Shown here piece after piece: positions 35,182 through 44,316 of a DNA stretch of 64,000 bases (positions are counted from its first letter, which is position 1; every line of letters begins with the position of its first letter). The position numbers and the translations under genes were made by a program. The notes under the pieces were generated by a model. It ran no database searches and had not been told where the DNA came from. It saw nothing but the letters and a program-made list of their open reading frames with translations. The stretch spans positions 1,447,001-1,511,000 of the forward strand of contig NC_015275.1 in the NCBI RefSeq assembly GCF_000178835.2, given 5' to 3'. This stretch comes from Cellulosilyticum lentocellum DSM 5427. GTDB taxonomy: Bacteria > Bacillota > Clostridia > Lachnospirales > Cellulosilyticaceae.

Positions 35182-36849
35182 ATGAAAAAGAAAATAGGGA
35201 GTTATCTTTTGATGACACTTCTTGTGGGAGCGCTTTTAGTAGGGTGTGGAAGTACGACGAGTAAAGAAACCTCAGTAACACCTAATCCGAATGAGACCGA
35301 AACAGTAGCAAGTCAGACGATTAACTATGCGATTTGGAGTTCTCCAAAAGGTGTTTTCAATCCAGTTTTATTAAATGATATTTATGATAGAAAAGTAGGG
35401 GAATTAGTGTTCTCATCACTACTTACTTTAGATGCAGATGATAACATTATCCCAGCCCTAGCTGAAAGCTATGAAGTTTCTGAGGATAATCTTAAAATAA
35501 CATTCAAGCTAAGAAGTAATGTGACTTGGCATGATGGGAAACCTTTTACTGCAAAGGATGTTGCTTTTACTTTTACAAGTATAGCCGACCCTAATTATAC
35601 AGGGCCTCGTTTTGCTGAGATAGAGAAGCTAGTAGGGGCACAAGACTATAGAGATGGCAAAGCAGATACTGTAAAGGGAATTGAAATCATTGATGAAAAG
35701 ACCATTAGCTTTACATACTCAGAAGTTTATGCAGCAGCCCTTGCTAATTTTGCTATTCGTGGCATTTTACCTGAGCATCTATGGGGAGCTATTCCTGTAG
35801 GAGAATGGGAGAAACAAACTAATCTATTAACCAATCCAATCGGTACAGGTGCTTTTAAGCTAGTAAATTTTGTACCTGATCAATACGTAGAGCTTGTAAG
35901 AAATGATAATTATTTCTTAGGTGCACCAAAACTTGAAAAAGTGATTTTAAAAGTAAGTAACCAAGAGACAGCCCAAGGAGAACTGATTAATGGCACCTTA
36001 GATATTGCAGCGCTATCTTCTTTTAAACAACAGGATTTAGATACTTATACTTCAGCAGGCAAGACGATTTTAGAATATCCTAGTGCTAGCTATCAATTTA
36101 TGACTATGAATAATGAAAATCCATTATTTGCAGATAAGAGAGTAAGGCAGGCTATCACTTATGCTATTAACCGTGATGGACTTGTAAATCAGTTACTTGA
36201 AGGACATGGTTCGATTATTAATGCACCTCTTGCAGTATCTAGCTGGGCCTATCCAAAAGAGGGATTAAATGATTACGCTTATGACACTGAAAAAGCAAAA
36301 TCTCTTCTTGCAGAAGCAGGTTGGACAGAAGAAAATGGTGTATTACAAAAAGAGGGTACTGTATTTAAAGTGGATTTACTTGTGCCTACAGGTAATAAAG
36401 TAAGAGAACAATCAGCACCAGTTATTCAGCAAAACTTAAAAGAAGTAGGTATTGAAATAAATATCCAGGCCATGGATTTTGCTTCTGTAAAAGCAAAGGT
36501 ATATGAAGAGCACTCTTATGAAATGGCTCTCATGGGCTTCTCTTTAGAGCTTGACCCAGCTGATGCCAAATCTTATTGGAGCTCAGAATTACTAGGTAAA
36601 CCAGGCTTCAACTTTGCGAACTTCAATAATGCACAAAGCGATACTATACTTAATCAAGCAGCACAATCACTTAACCAAGATGAAAGAAAAGTTCATTATA
36701 ATGAATGGGCAAAATTACTTAATGAAGAAGCACCTTTTGTTTATCTCTATAGCCCAAATGAGGCAAGAGTATATAATCCAAACATCAAAGGTTACAACTT
36801 CTCTAACTATATAGAGTTCCCTAATATTCATAAATGGACTGTGGAATAA
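35182..36849 (+). CDS. peptide ABC transporter substrate-binding lipoprotein
   Basis: 555 aa. Lipoprotein signal with lipobox LLVGC (Cys22), then an SBP_bac_5 (OppA/DppA/AppA-like) fold: TFKLRSNVTWHDGKPFTAKDVAFTF and the family C terminus. Captures peptides or related ligands outside the membrane for the permeases below. Strong own promoter; an internal terminator follows, so it is probably made in excess over the permease. Confidence 0.95.
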   Translation: MKKKIGSYLLMTLLVGALLVGCGSTTSKETSVTPNPNETETVASQTINYAIWSSPKGVFNPVLLNDIYDRKVGELVFSSLLTLDADDNIIPALAESYEVSEDNLKITFKLRSNVTWHDGKPFTAKDVAFTFTSIADPNYTGPRFAEIEKLVGAQDYRDGKADTVKGIEIIDEKTISFTYSEVYAAALANFAIRGILPEHLWGAIPVGEWEKQTNLLTNPIGTGAFKLVNFVPDQYVELVRNDNYFLGAPKLEKVILKVSNQETAQGELINGTLDIAALSSFKQQDLDTYTSAGKTILEYPSASYQFMTMNNENPLFADKRVRQAITYAINRDGLVNQLLEGHGSIINAPLAVSSWAYPKEGLNDYAYDTEKAKSLLAEAGWTEENGVLQKEGTVFKVDLLVPTGNKVREQSAPVIQQNLKEVGIEINIQAMDFASVKAKVYEEHSYEMALMGFSLELDPADAKSYWSSELLGKPGFNFANFNNAQSDTILNQAAQSLNQDERKVHYNEWAKLLNEEAPFVYLYSPNEARVYNPNIKGYNFSNYIEFPNIHKWTVE

Positions 36850-36860
36850 TTAAATAATCT

Positions 36861-36913
36861 AAAAGGTGCTTGTAAAGTTGAGAAAGAAAAATCACTTTAC
36901 AAGCGCCTTTTTT
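36861..36913 (+). terminator. intra-operon terminator after the binding protein
   Basis: AAAGGTGCTTGTAAAGT pairs with ACTTTACAAGCGCCTTT (one mismatch), followed by TTTT. Partial read-through would give a high binding-protein to permease ratio. Confidence 0.8.
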
Positions 36914-36941
36914 GAGTTAAAAAAATGGAGGAGGTGGAAGT

Positions 36942-37904
36942 TTGAGGTATGTAGTGAAACGGTTACTTCAAACCATTCCTATATTAATAGGAATTTCAAT
37001 CATTATCTTTGCACTAGTTAATTTACAGCCAGGAGATCCTTATGCCAATATGATGGACCCCAATTTATCTGCTGAGATGAGAGAAGAGATGTTAGAAAAG
37101 ATAGGTCATTATGACCCACTACCTTTGCAATATGTGAGGTGGCTGGGCCGTGCTGTGCAAGGAGACTTAGGGTATTCTATAGTCTATAAAGCACCTGTTT
37201 TAGAGGTCATTGGGAGCAGGTTAGGAAATACTTTTATTTTATCCTTAACAGCTATACTACTGAGTGTTTTGATTGCCATTCCTATTGGCATTATAACAGC
37301 TATTTGGCAGAAGAAATTAATAGATTACATTGCTACAGTCATTGCCCTTATGGGGTTGTCTATTCCGGCTTTTTTCTTTGGGATGCTCATGATTAAATGG
37401 TTTGCAGTAGATCTTAAGTGGCTCCCAGTCTCAGGAATGGTAACAGCAGGTGCTAATTTGGAAGGAATGGCGTATGTCGTTGACGTAGTGAGACATATGA
37501 TTTTACCAACCTTAGTGTTAGCCCTTATTAATACAGCTTCACTTATGCGCTATACAAGGTCTCATATGATAGAGATCATTCAGCAAGATTTTATTCGAAC
37601 AGCTAGGGCAAAAGGTGTGAGAGGTTATCGGGTTATTTATAAGCATGCCTTAAAGAACTGTATGATTCCTATTATTACTATTATCAGCCTTCAAATACCT
37701 ACCCTCTTTTCTGGGGCCTTACTTACAGAAACGATTTTTATATGGCCAGGCATCGGGAGGCTTAACTATGAAGCGGTTATGAATAGGGACTATCCACTGA
37801 TTATGGGGATTGTGATGATCATTGCTGTTTTAACACTAGCAGCTAATCTTATAGCTGATATACTGTATGCTATTGTTGACCCTCGTATTAAATATGAAGC
37901 CTAG
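36942..37904 (+). CDS. peptide ABC transporter permease (DppB/OppB type)
   Basis: 320 aa with six membrane helices. TTG start after GGAGGAGG. RYVVKRLLQTIPILIGISIIIF is the typical opening, and the EAA loop (TARAKGVRGYRVIYKHALKNCMIP) couples to the ATPases. 16 bases precede the next start. Confidence 0.95.
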   Translation: MRYVVKRLLQTIPILIGISIIIFALVNLQPGDPYANMMDPNLSAEMREEMLEKIGHYDPLPLQYVRWLGRAVQGDLGYSIVYKAPVLEVIGSRLGNTFILSLTAILLSVLIAIPIGIITAIWQKKLIDYIATVIALMGLSIPAFFFGMLMIKWFAVDLKWLPVSGMVTAGANLEGMAYVVDVVRHMILPTLVLALINTASLMRYTRSHMIEIIQQDFIRTARAKGVRGYRVIYKHALKNCMIPIITIISLQIPTLFSGALLTETIFIWPGIGRLNYEAVMNRDYPLIMGIVMIIAVLTLAANLIADILYAIVDPRIKYEA

Positions 37905-37920
37905 AAAAGAGGTGAAGTGT

Positions 37921-38784
37921 ATGAAAAGATTAATAAGTCAAACAAAAGTGTTAGCTCAGCGCGTCTTTGGTAAAAATAAACTGGCATTAGTAGGATTTAG
38001 TATTTTAATGCTCTTTATTATGTTGGCGGCTGTGGCACCGGTTATAGCACCTTATGAGAGAGATGCTATTGACCTTGGTATGATAGAAGTAGCACCTTCT
38101 AGAGAACATCTTTTAGGAACAGATGAATTAGGTAGAGATGTACTGACGAGACTTTTATATGGTGGAAGAGTATCATTAGGTGTAAGTCTTATGGCAACAG
38201 TACTTCAACTCGTCATTGGTGTGACTTTAGGAGCTATTGCAGGTTACTTTGGCGGCTTAGTAGATAACATGATTATGAGGCTGGTAGATATTATGATGTG
38301 CTTTCCCTTCTTTGTTATTGCGATTTCTATGGCAGCTATTATGGAGCCAGGGGTAGTAAGTTTAGTGATTATTATAGGGATTTTACAATGGACTAATATT
38401 GCTAGGATTGTGCGCGTAGAGATTTTATCTCTTAAACAAAGGGAGTTTATAGAAGCAAGTAGAGTACTAGGATTAAATAGTTTTGAAATCATTAAAAAGC
38501 ATCTTTTGCCAAATGTACTAGCACCTCTTATTGTTTATACCACACTGGCTATTGCCAATGGGATACTCTTAGAAGCAGGACTGAGTTTCTTAGGAATGGG
38601 TGTTAGGCAGCCACAGCCTAGTTGGGGGAATATGCTAACAGCTGCACAAAGTATGAGAGTGCTTAAGTCGCAGTGGTGGCTTTGGATACCACCAGGTTTA
38701 TTGGTATTTTTAACAGTACTTTCTATTAACTTTTTAGGTGATGGACTAAGAGATGGACTTGATCCTAAATTAAAGAGGAGGTGA
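37921..38784 (+). CDS. peptide ABC transporter permease (DppC/OppC type)
   Basis: 287 aa with six membrane helices; GTDELGRDVLTRLLYGGRVSL and the EAA loop EASRVLGLNSFEIIKKHLLPN are hallmarks. The frame stays open back to 37867 inside dppB, but AGAGGTG before the ATG at 37921 gives the start. Partner of the preceding permease. Confidence 0.95.
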   Translation: MKRLISQTKVLAQRVFGKNKLALVGFSILMLFIMLAAVAPVIAPYERDAIDLGMIEVAPSREHLLGTDELGRDVLTRLLYGGRVSLGVSLMATVLQLVIGVTLGAIAGYFGGLVDNMIMRLVDIMMCFPFFVIAISMAAIMEPGVVSLVIIIGILQWTNIARIVRVEILSLKQREFIEASRVLGLNSFEIIKKHLLPNVLAPLIVYTTLAIANGILLEAGLSFLGMGVRQPQPSWGNMLTAAQSMRVLKSQWWLWIPPGLLVFLTVLSINFLGDGLRDGLDPKLKRR

Positions 38785-38788
38785 GCAA

Positions 38789-39784
38789 ATGACTATGGAA
38801 AATGAAGCCATATTAGAAGTAAAAGATTTAAAAGTAAGTTTTCTAACAGATGAGGGGAAAGTACAGGTAATTAATGAGATAGGATTTACTTTAGAAAAAG
38901 GGAAAATACTTGGCATCGTAGGTGAGTCAGGCTGTGGTAAAAGTGCATTAGCCTTGTCTATTATGGGACTTTTAGCCAAAGGACAAGGTTTTGTAGATGG
39001 CGGCGAAATCAAATTAGGGGATAAAGCATTACTTCAGCTTAAGGAGAGCGAACTTGAGAAAATAAGAGGCAATGAAATGGCTATGATTTTTCAAGAACCT
39101 ATGACTTCTTTGAATCCCGTAATAACTATAGGAGACCAAATTGGTGAAGCCCTACGAATTCACAAGGGATTAAAGGGAAGAGCCAATAAGGAAAAAGTGG
39201 TGGAGCTTTTAAATGCTGTTAATATTCCAGAGCCAGATAGGGTGATGAAGGAATATCCACATTTATTAAGTGGGGGCATGAGACAAAGAGTAATGATAGC
39301 TATGGCACTTAGCTGTGTGCCACAGTTACTTATTGCAGATGAACCTACGACTGCTTTGGATGTGACTATTCAAGCACAAATATTAGAGCTTATTAAAGAA
39401 CTTAATAAAGTCTATGAAACAAGTATAATGCTCATCACTCATGACCTAGGTGTCATTGCAGAAATGACAGATGAAGTATTGGTACTTTATGCAGGAAATA
39501 TAGTAGAAAAAACAACTGTAGAAGAACTTTTTGATAACCCAAAACATCCTTATACAAAAGGCCTCTTAGATTCTAGGCCAAGTAAAGGAACGATTCATCG
39601 TTATTTACATAGTATAAAAGGAACAGTTCCTTCTTTAAAAGAAATGCCAAAGGGGTGTGCCTTTTATCCTAGGTGTGATTATAGGAAGGAAGTGTGCAAA
39701 GAGGTGAAGCCTAGTTGGACCAATCTCACGATGGAACATGGGGTAAGGTGTTTCTTGTATGAGGAGGGTATGAATAATGAGTGA
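38789..39784 (+). CDS. peptide ABC transporter ATPase (DppD/OppD type)
   Basis: 331 aa. Walker [10 protein letters not shown], signature LSGGMRQR, Walker B LLIADEPT, and the C-terminal oligopeptide-transporter cysteine cluster (GCAFYPRCDYRKEVC). GAGGAGGTGAG site. Overlaps the next gene by eight bases. Confidence 0.96.
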   Translation: MTMENEAILEVKDLKVSFLTDEGKVQVINEIGFTLEKGKILGIVGESGCGKSALALSIMGLLAKGQGFVDGGEIKLGDKALLQLKESELEKIRGNEMAMIFQEPMTSLNPVITIGDQIGEALRIHKGLKGRANKEKVVELLNAVNIPEPDRVMKEYPHLLSGGMRQRVMIAMALSCVPQLLIADEPTTALDVTIQAQILELIKELNKVYETSIMLITHDLGVIAEMTDEVLVLYAGNIVEKTTVEELFDNPKHPYTKGLLDSRPSKGTIHRYLHSIKGTVPSLKEMPKGCAFYPRCDYRKEVCKEVKPSWTNLTMEHGVRCFLYEEGMNNE

Positions 39785-40775
39785 TATAATTTTACAGGTA
39801 GAAAATCTAAAAAAGCATTTTGTAACTCAAAAGGGGTTATTTAAATCTAAAAATAAAAGTTTAAAAGCGGTGGATGGTATTTCATTAACCATTCACAGAG
39901 GGGAATCTTTCGCTTTAGTAGGTGAGTCTGGATGTGGTAAATCTACAGTTGGACGGACCATCCTTAATTTACTAACGCCTACAGCAGGCAAAGTAATTTT
40001 TGAGGGGCAAACCCTTTATGATGTGGAAAACAAGGTGAAAATAGATAAAAAAAGTGTATTTAAGCTAAGAAAAGATATGCAGCTTATATTTCAAGACCCG
40101 TTTGCAAGTCTAGATCCTAGAATGAATGTAGGTCAAATCGTTTCTGAAGGTATCATCAAACATAAAATTGCCAATCAAAAAGAGGCTTTAGAGCTAGCAG
40201 CTAAGATGCTAAAGTTATGCGGATTAGATAGTGAGGCTATGGGGCGATATCCTCATGAATTTAGTGGTGGACAACGGCAACGTATTGGCATAGCTAGAGC
40301 ACTTGTGTTGCAGCCAAAGTTCATTGTAGCAGATGAACCTATAGCGGCTTTGGATGTGTCTATACAAGCACAAGTACTTAATTTGATGACAGACCTAAAA
40401 GCACAATTTGGGCTTACTTACTTATTTATTTCTCATGATTTAGAGGTGGTACGTTACTTTTGCGACCAAGTAGCAGTAATGTATATGGGCAATATTGTAG
40501 AAAAAGCATCTACTAAGGCATTATTTGAGGAGTCTTTACATCCTTATACAAAGGCACTTTTATCAGCTATTCCGAAGACGCATCCGAAAATGGAAAAACA
40601 AAGGATTTTACTAAAAGGTGAAATGCCCAGTCCGGTGAATCCACCAAGTGGCTGTAAGTTTCATAACCGTTGCCTTTATGCTAAGGAAGTTTGTATGAAA
40701 GAGGCGCCTTTATTAGAAGAAGTGAGGCAAGGTCACTTTGTAGCTTGTCATAGGTGGCAAGAAATCGGTAGTTAG
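39777..40775 (+). CDS. peptide ABC transporter ATPase (DppF/OppF type)
   Basis: 332 aa. Walker [10 protein letters not shown], signature FSGGQRQR, Walker B FIVADEPI, and the [15 protein letters not shown] cysteine tail. Second ATPase of the transporter, co-translated with the first. Confidence 0.96.
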   Translation: MSDIILQVENLKKHFVTQKGLFKSKNKSLKAVDGISLTIHRGESFALVGESGCGKSTVGRTILNLLTPTAGKVIFEGQTLYDVENKVKIDKKSVFKLRKDMQLIFQDPFASLDPRMNVGQIVSEGIIKHKIANQKEALELAAKMLKLCGLDSEAMGRYPHEFSGGQRQRIGIARALVLQPKFIVADEPIAALDVSIQAQVLNLMTDLKAQFGLTYLFISHDLEVVRYFCDQVAVMYMGNIVEKASTKALFEESLHPYTKALLSAIPKTHPKMEKQRILLKGEMPSPVNPPSGCKFHNRCLYAKEVCMKEAPLLEEVRQGHFVACHRWQEIGS

Positions 40776-40785
40776 GAGTGAGAGA

Positions 40786-41511
40786 ATGAAACCATTAATT
40801 GGGATTACAACAGCATATGAAAAAAGAGCAATAAGGGATTATGAGAGTTTAAGTTATAATTATATTAGGGCTGTTCAGCTAGCAGGGGGCCTTCCTATTC
40901 TTATTCCAACACTTTTATATGAAGAGATGGACAGGTATTTAGATTTAATAGATGGTCTTATTTTATCAGGGGGAGATGATATTGATCCAGCTCTTTATGG
41001 TGAAGAACCTATTTTAGAGCTAGGAGACGTATGCCCAGAAAGAGACCTTTTTGAAATGAAATTTTTTGATAAAGCACTAGAGAGAAAAGTTCCTATACTA
41101 GGTATTTGTAGAGGGTTTCAAATCATGAATGTAGCATTGGGGGGAACCCTTTATCAAGATATAAAAGTGCAGCAAGGTAGTGGGTTTAATCATTTAAACT
41201 TAGTGGACCCAGTGGATACCTTGGAACATGAAGTGACTCTTGAGCAAAATTCTAAGCTTTATCAGATGATGGGAAAGGATAGGTTGATGGTTAATTCCTT
41301 ACATCATCAAGCTGTCAATAAGGTAGGAGAAAACTTAAAGGTAGTAGGATTTTCCTCTGATCATATTGTTGAAGCTTTGGAGTATGAAGGAGAGAGTTTT
41401 ATGTTAGGTGTGCAGTGGCATCCGGAAGATTTGGTAGTAAAGGATAACTATTTTCTAGAATTATTTAAGGCGTTTATAGAAGAGGTAAAAAATAAAATGA
41501 TTTTAGACTAA
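40786..41511 (+). CDS. gamma-glutamyl-GABA hydrolase-like class I amidotransferase (peptidase C26)
   Basis: 241 aa. Nucleophile Cys108 in GICRGFQ, His212 and Glu214 in GVQWHPED: a complete triad. The family (PuuD and relatives) hydrolyses gamma-glutamyl amides. As last gene of a peptide-transporter operon, ten bases after the ATPase, it may process imported gamma-glutamyl compounds; that link is inference. Confidence 0.9.
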   Translation: MKPLIGITTAYEKRAIRDYESLSYNYIRAVQLAGGLPILIPTLLYEEMDRYLDLIDGLILSGGDDIDPALYGEEPILELGDVCPERDLFEMKFFDKALERKVPILGICRGFQIMNVALGGTLYQDIKVQQGSGFNHLNLVDPVDTLEHEVTLEQNSKLYQMMGKDRLMVNSLHHQAVNKVGENLKVVGFSSDHIVEALEYEGESFMLGVQWHPEDLVVKDNYFLELFKAFIEEVKNKMILD

Positions 41512-41521
41512 GTAAAAAATG

Positions 41522-41567
41522 AAATCCCTTAAGGTATTATTATATAGTATCTTAAGGGATTTTTATT
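41522..41567 (+). terminator. terminator of the peptide transporter operon
   Basis: AAATCCCTTAAGGTA pairs with TATCTTAAGGGATTT (one G-U-like position), followed by TTATT. It separates this operon from the radical SAM cluster. Confidence 0.85.
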
Positions 41568-41624
41568 AGATGATTTGATATTACCTTTTGTTTAATAAAA
41601 ATTATTAGTGTTATTAAAAATATT

Positions 41625-41640
41625 TATAATAGTGTATAAT
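41625..41640 (+). promoter_or_regulatory. likely -10 region of the radical SAM operon
   Basis: Two TATAAT hexamers (41625-41630 and 41635-41640) lie 30-45 bases before the first start. No clear -35 is seen, so the exact promoter is uncertain. Confidence 0.4.
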
Positions 41641-41670
41641 AATTTGTATAAAGTAGTATAGGGGGAGTTT

Positions 41671-42954
41671 ATGAAGCTATTATTGATTCATGCATGGAAT
41701 AAGGATGAAAGAAGTTATAGGGGAAAGTTATCTAAATTACTTAGTTATCCTTCTTTAACATTATCCACACTGGTTTCGTTAGTACCAACGGATTTGGGGA
41801 GTGAGATTGATGTATGTGATGAAATGTCACAGAAGGTGGATTATGATAAGAAAAAGTATGATGTTGTAGCCATTAGCTTTGAGACATCTTCTAGTATACA
41901 AGCGTATGAACATGCAAAGGCATTTAAGCAGCGTGGTGCGTACATTTTGTTGGGGGGATATCATGTAAGTAATTTGCCAGAAGAAGGCTTAGAACATGGG
42001 GATACAGTCATTATAGGGGCTGGAGAGATATCTTTTCCAGCTTTTTTTTATGATTTTAATAGGGGACAGCCTCAAAAGGTCTATGATCATCAAAAGTTTG
42101 ATGTCTGCCATATAAAGGTACCCGCTAGGCAGCAGGTGAGCCATGCTAAGTATTTAGGAATTCCAGCTATTATTGCAGACAGGGGATGTAATAATAGCTG
42201 CAAGTTTTGTGCCATTAGCAAAATGTGGCGAAGTGATCCAAGGCCTATAGAAGCAGTAGTAGATGAATTAAAGGCTCTTAAAACGAATAAGGTTATTTTT
42301 TTTGATCCTAATTTTTTTAAGCCAAGGGAGTATGCATTAGAGCTGATGAAAGCATTAGAAAAATTAAATATAAGATGGGCATCTAATGCAACGGCAGATG
42401 TGGCTTTTGATGATGAACTATTAGAAGCTGCTAGGAGAAGTAGGTGTACAGGCGTTCTGATTGGGTTTGAATCCCTTAGTGAGCAGTCACTTAAAGGGGT
42501 TAAAAAACGATTTTCTAATACGGAGAAGTATAAAGAGATTGTTGAAAGAATGCATCACTATAACATAGCTGTAAATGGCTGTTTTGTATTAGGCTTTGAT
42601 CATGATACAGAAGAAGAATTGCTTTCTATGCCAGAGCGTATTCGTTATATGCATTTAGATTTGACTAGGTTTGCTATTTTAACGCCTATTCCTGGATCCC
42701 CGCTTTTTAAGGAATTAGAAGAACAAGGGAGAATATTAACAAGGGATTGGTCAAGATACACCCAACATAGAGCTGTTTTTCAGCCTATTCATATGTCTCC
42801 ACAAAGACTAGAGGAGATTTACCGTAAAGTTTGGGCAGAAACCTATCAATATAAAAATATTATAGAACGCGTATGGCATGCACCTAATAAATCATTAATA
42901 GAAAAAACAGTACTATTAGGTAGTAATATTGGGTTTAAATATGTAGGGATATAA
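41671..42954 (+). CDS. B12-binding-domain radical SAM enzyme 1
   Basis: 427 aa. Residues 1-~135 form a Rossmann-like cobalamin-binding-type domain (VVAISFETSSSIQAYEHAK, ILLGGYHVSNLPEE) without the DxHxxG His ligand, as is usual in class B radical SAM methylases. The [4Fe-4S]/SAM site is Cys173-x3-Cys177-x2-Cys180 (RGCNNSCKFC). A C-terminal ~70 residues carry YKNIIERVWHAPNKS. It belongs with enzyme 4 (47942) in one subtype. First gene of the cluster; GGGGGAG site. Reaction unknown: methylation or another radical rearrangement. Confidence 0.9.
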   Translation: MKLLLIHAWNKDERSYRGKLSKLLSYPSLTLSTLVSLVPTDLGSEIDVCDEMSQKVDYDKKKYDVVAISFETSSSIQAYEHAKAFKQRGAYILLGGYHVSNLPEEGLEHGDTVIIGAGEISFPAFFYDFNRGQPQKVYDHQKFDVCHIKVPARQQVSHAKYLGIPAIIADRGCNNSCKFCAISKMWRSDPRPIEAVVDELKALKTNKVIFFDPNFFKPREYALELMKALEKLNIRWASNATADVAFDDELLEAARRSRCTGVLIGFESLSEQSLKGVKKRFSNTEKYKEIVERMHHYNIAVNGCFVLGFDHDTEEELLSMPERIRYMHLDLTRFAILTPIPGSPLFKELEEQGRILTRDWSRYTQHRAVFQPIHMSPQRLEEIYRKVWAETYQYKNIIERVWHAPNKSLIEKTVLLGSNIGFKYVGI

Positions 42955-42966
42955 AGGGGGAGACGT

Positions 42967-44316
42967 ATGAACGTTACAGTCATTAGAGTAAGTATGTTTG
43001 AAGGAAAAAGTTATGATGCCATGAAACCCCTCATTTTTCCCATTATAGCTTCTTTGACACCAGAAACAGTAAAGATAGACTACTTAGATGACCGTATTGA
43101 AACACTTCCAGAATATTTATCATCCGATATGGTTGTTCTATCCTTTGATACTTTTTCTGCCAAGAGGGCTTATCAGCTTGCTAGGCGTTATAAAAGAGAG
43201 GACAATTTGGTGGTATTGGGGGGCTTTCATGCCAGTATGTTGCCGGATGAGGCAGCAGACTATGGAGATGTTGTATTAGTAGGTGATGCAGAAGATACAT
43301 GGCCTCTTTTAATAGAGGATGCCTTAAAAGGAGAGGTAAAGCCACGTTATAGCTCTAAGGGAGATTGTGAGTTAAGCTATATAGATCCTAATCATTCTTC
43401 TTTTAAAGGAAAACGTTATCAAAAAATAGGAGTTGTCCAATTTTCTAGAGGCTGTAAGTTTGGGTGTGACTTTTGTTCCATTAAAGCTATGTACCCTCAT
43501 CAGGTACGTCAAAAAAATATTGAACTGATGGTACGGGAGATTAAGGAGACCAAAGAAAGATTATTTTTCTTTATAGATGATAACCTCTTTTTAAATGAAG
43601 AAACAACACTTCGATTGTTACAAGCACTTAAACAATGTAAGAAAAGGTGGGCATGTCAAATTAGCATAGATATTGCCATGAACGATAAATTATTGAAGCT
43701 CATGAAAGAGAGTGGCTGCTTATTAGTACTCATTGGTTTTGAATCATTAGATGCCGGTAACCTTAAGCATATGAAGAAAGTGGCAAATTTAGCCACCCAG
43801 TATGAAGAGGCTATTAAAAATATTTACAAGCATGGACTCATGATTTATGCCACTTTTGTCCTAGGCTATGATGAGGATACTAATGAAAGCTTTGAAGCAA
43901 CCTTTCGATTTGCTATGAAGCATCATTTTGCTGTGGCTAACTTTAATCCACTTATTCCTATGCCAGGAACAGCACTATATAAGCGATTGGAAGAGGAAAA
44001 TAGACTGATTTACAAGGCATGGTGGACCAATAGTCAGTGTTGCTATGGTGATACGGTATATGAGCCTAAGAAATTAACGCCTTCTGAACTTCGTGAGGGT
44101 TGTAAAAAAATAAGATATCAATTTTATGGCATTAAGAATATCATAAAAAGAATGCTAGGCAATCCTTTACATTTACGTCCATTTCATTTGGGGGTTTATC
44201 TCATATTAAATATCATTTCAGCTATAGAAATTCGTAGAAAACAAGGTAAGCAATTAGGGGGAGGTAGGGATGAAGTTAGTATTAATCAAACCAAACATCG
44301 GGAGAAGAGAACATAG
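42967..44316 (+). CDS. B12-binding-domain radical SAM enzyme 2
   Basis: 449 aa. N-terminal domain with YLDDRIETLP, LSFDTFSAKRAYQLARRY and VLGGFHASMLPDEAADYGDVVLVGDAEDTW; radical SAM cluster Cys163-Cys167-Cys170 (RGCKFGCDFC). Shares the DDR/E-T-x-T-A-x-R-x-Y pattern with enzymes 3 and 5. Its last 47 bases overlap the start of enzyme 3 in another frame. Starts 12 bases after enzyme 1. Confidence 0.9.
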   Translation: MNVTVIRVSMFEGKSYDAMKPLIFPIIASLTPETVKIDYLDDRIETLPEYLSSDMVVLSFDTFSAKRAYQLARRYKREDNLVVLGGFHASMLPDEAADYGDVVLVGDAEDTWPLLIEDALKGEVKPRYSSKGDCELSYIDPNHSSFKGKRYQKIGVVQFSRGCKFGCDFCSIKAMYPHQVRQKNIELMVREIKETKERLFFFIDDNLFLNEETTLRLLQALKQCKKRWACQISIDIAMNDKLLKLMKESGCLLVLIGFESLDAGNLKHMKKVANLATQYEEAIKNIYKHGLMIYATFVLGYDEDTNESFEATFRFAMKHHFAVANFNPLIPMPGTALYKRLEEENRLIYKAWWTNSQCCYGDTVYEPKKLTPSELREGCKKIRYQFYGIKNIIKRMLGNPLHLRPFHLGVYLILNIISAIEIRRKQGKQLGGGRDEVSINQTKHREKRT

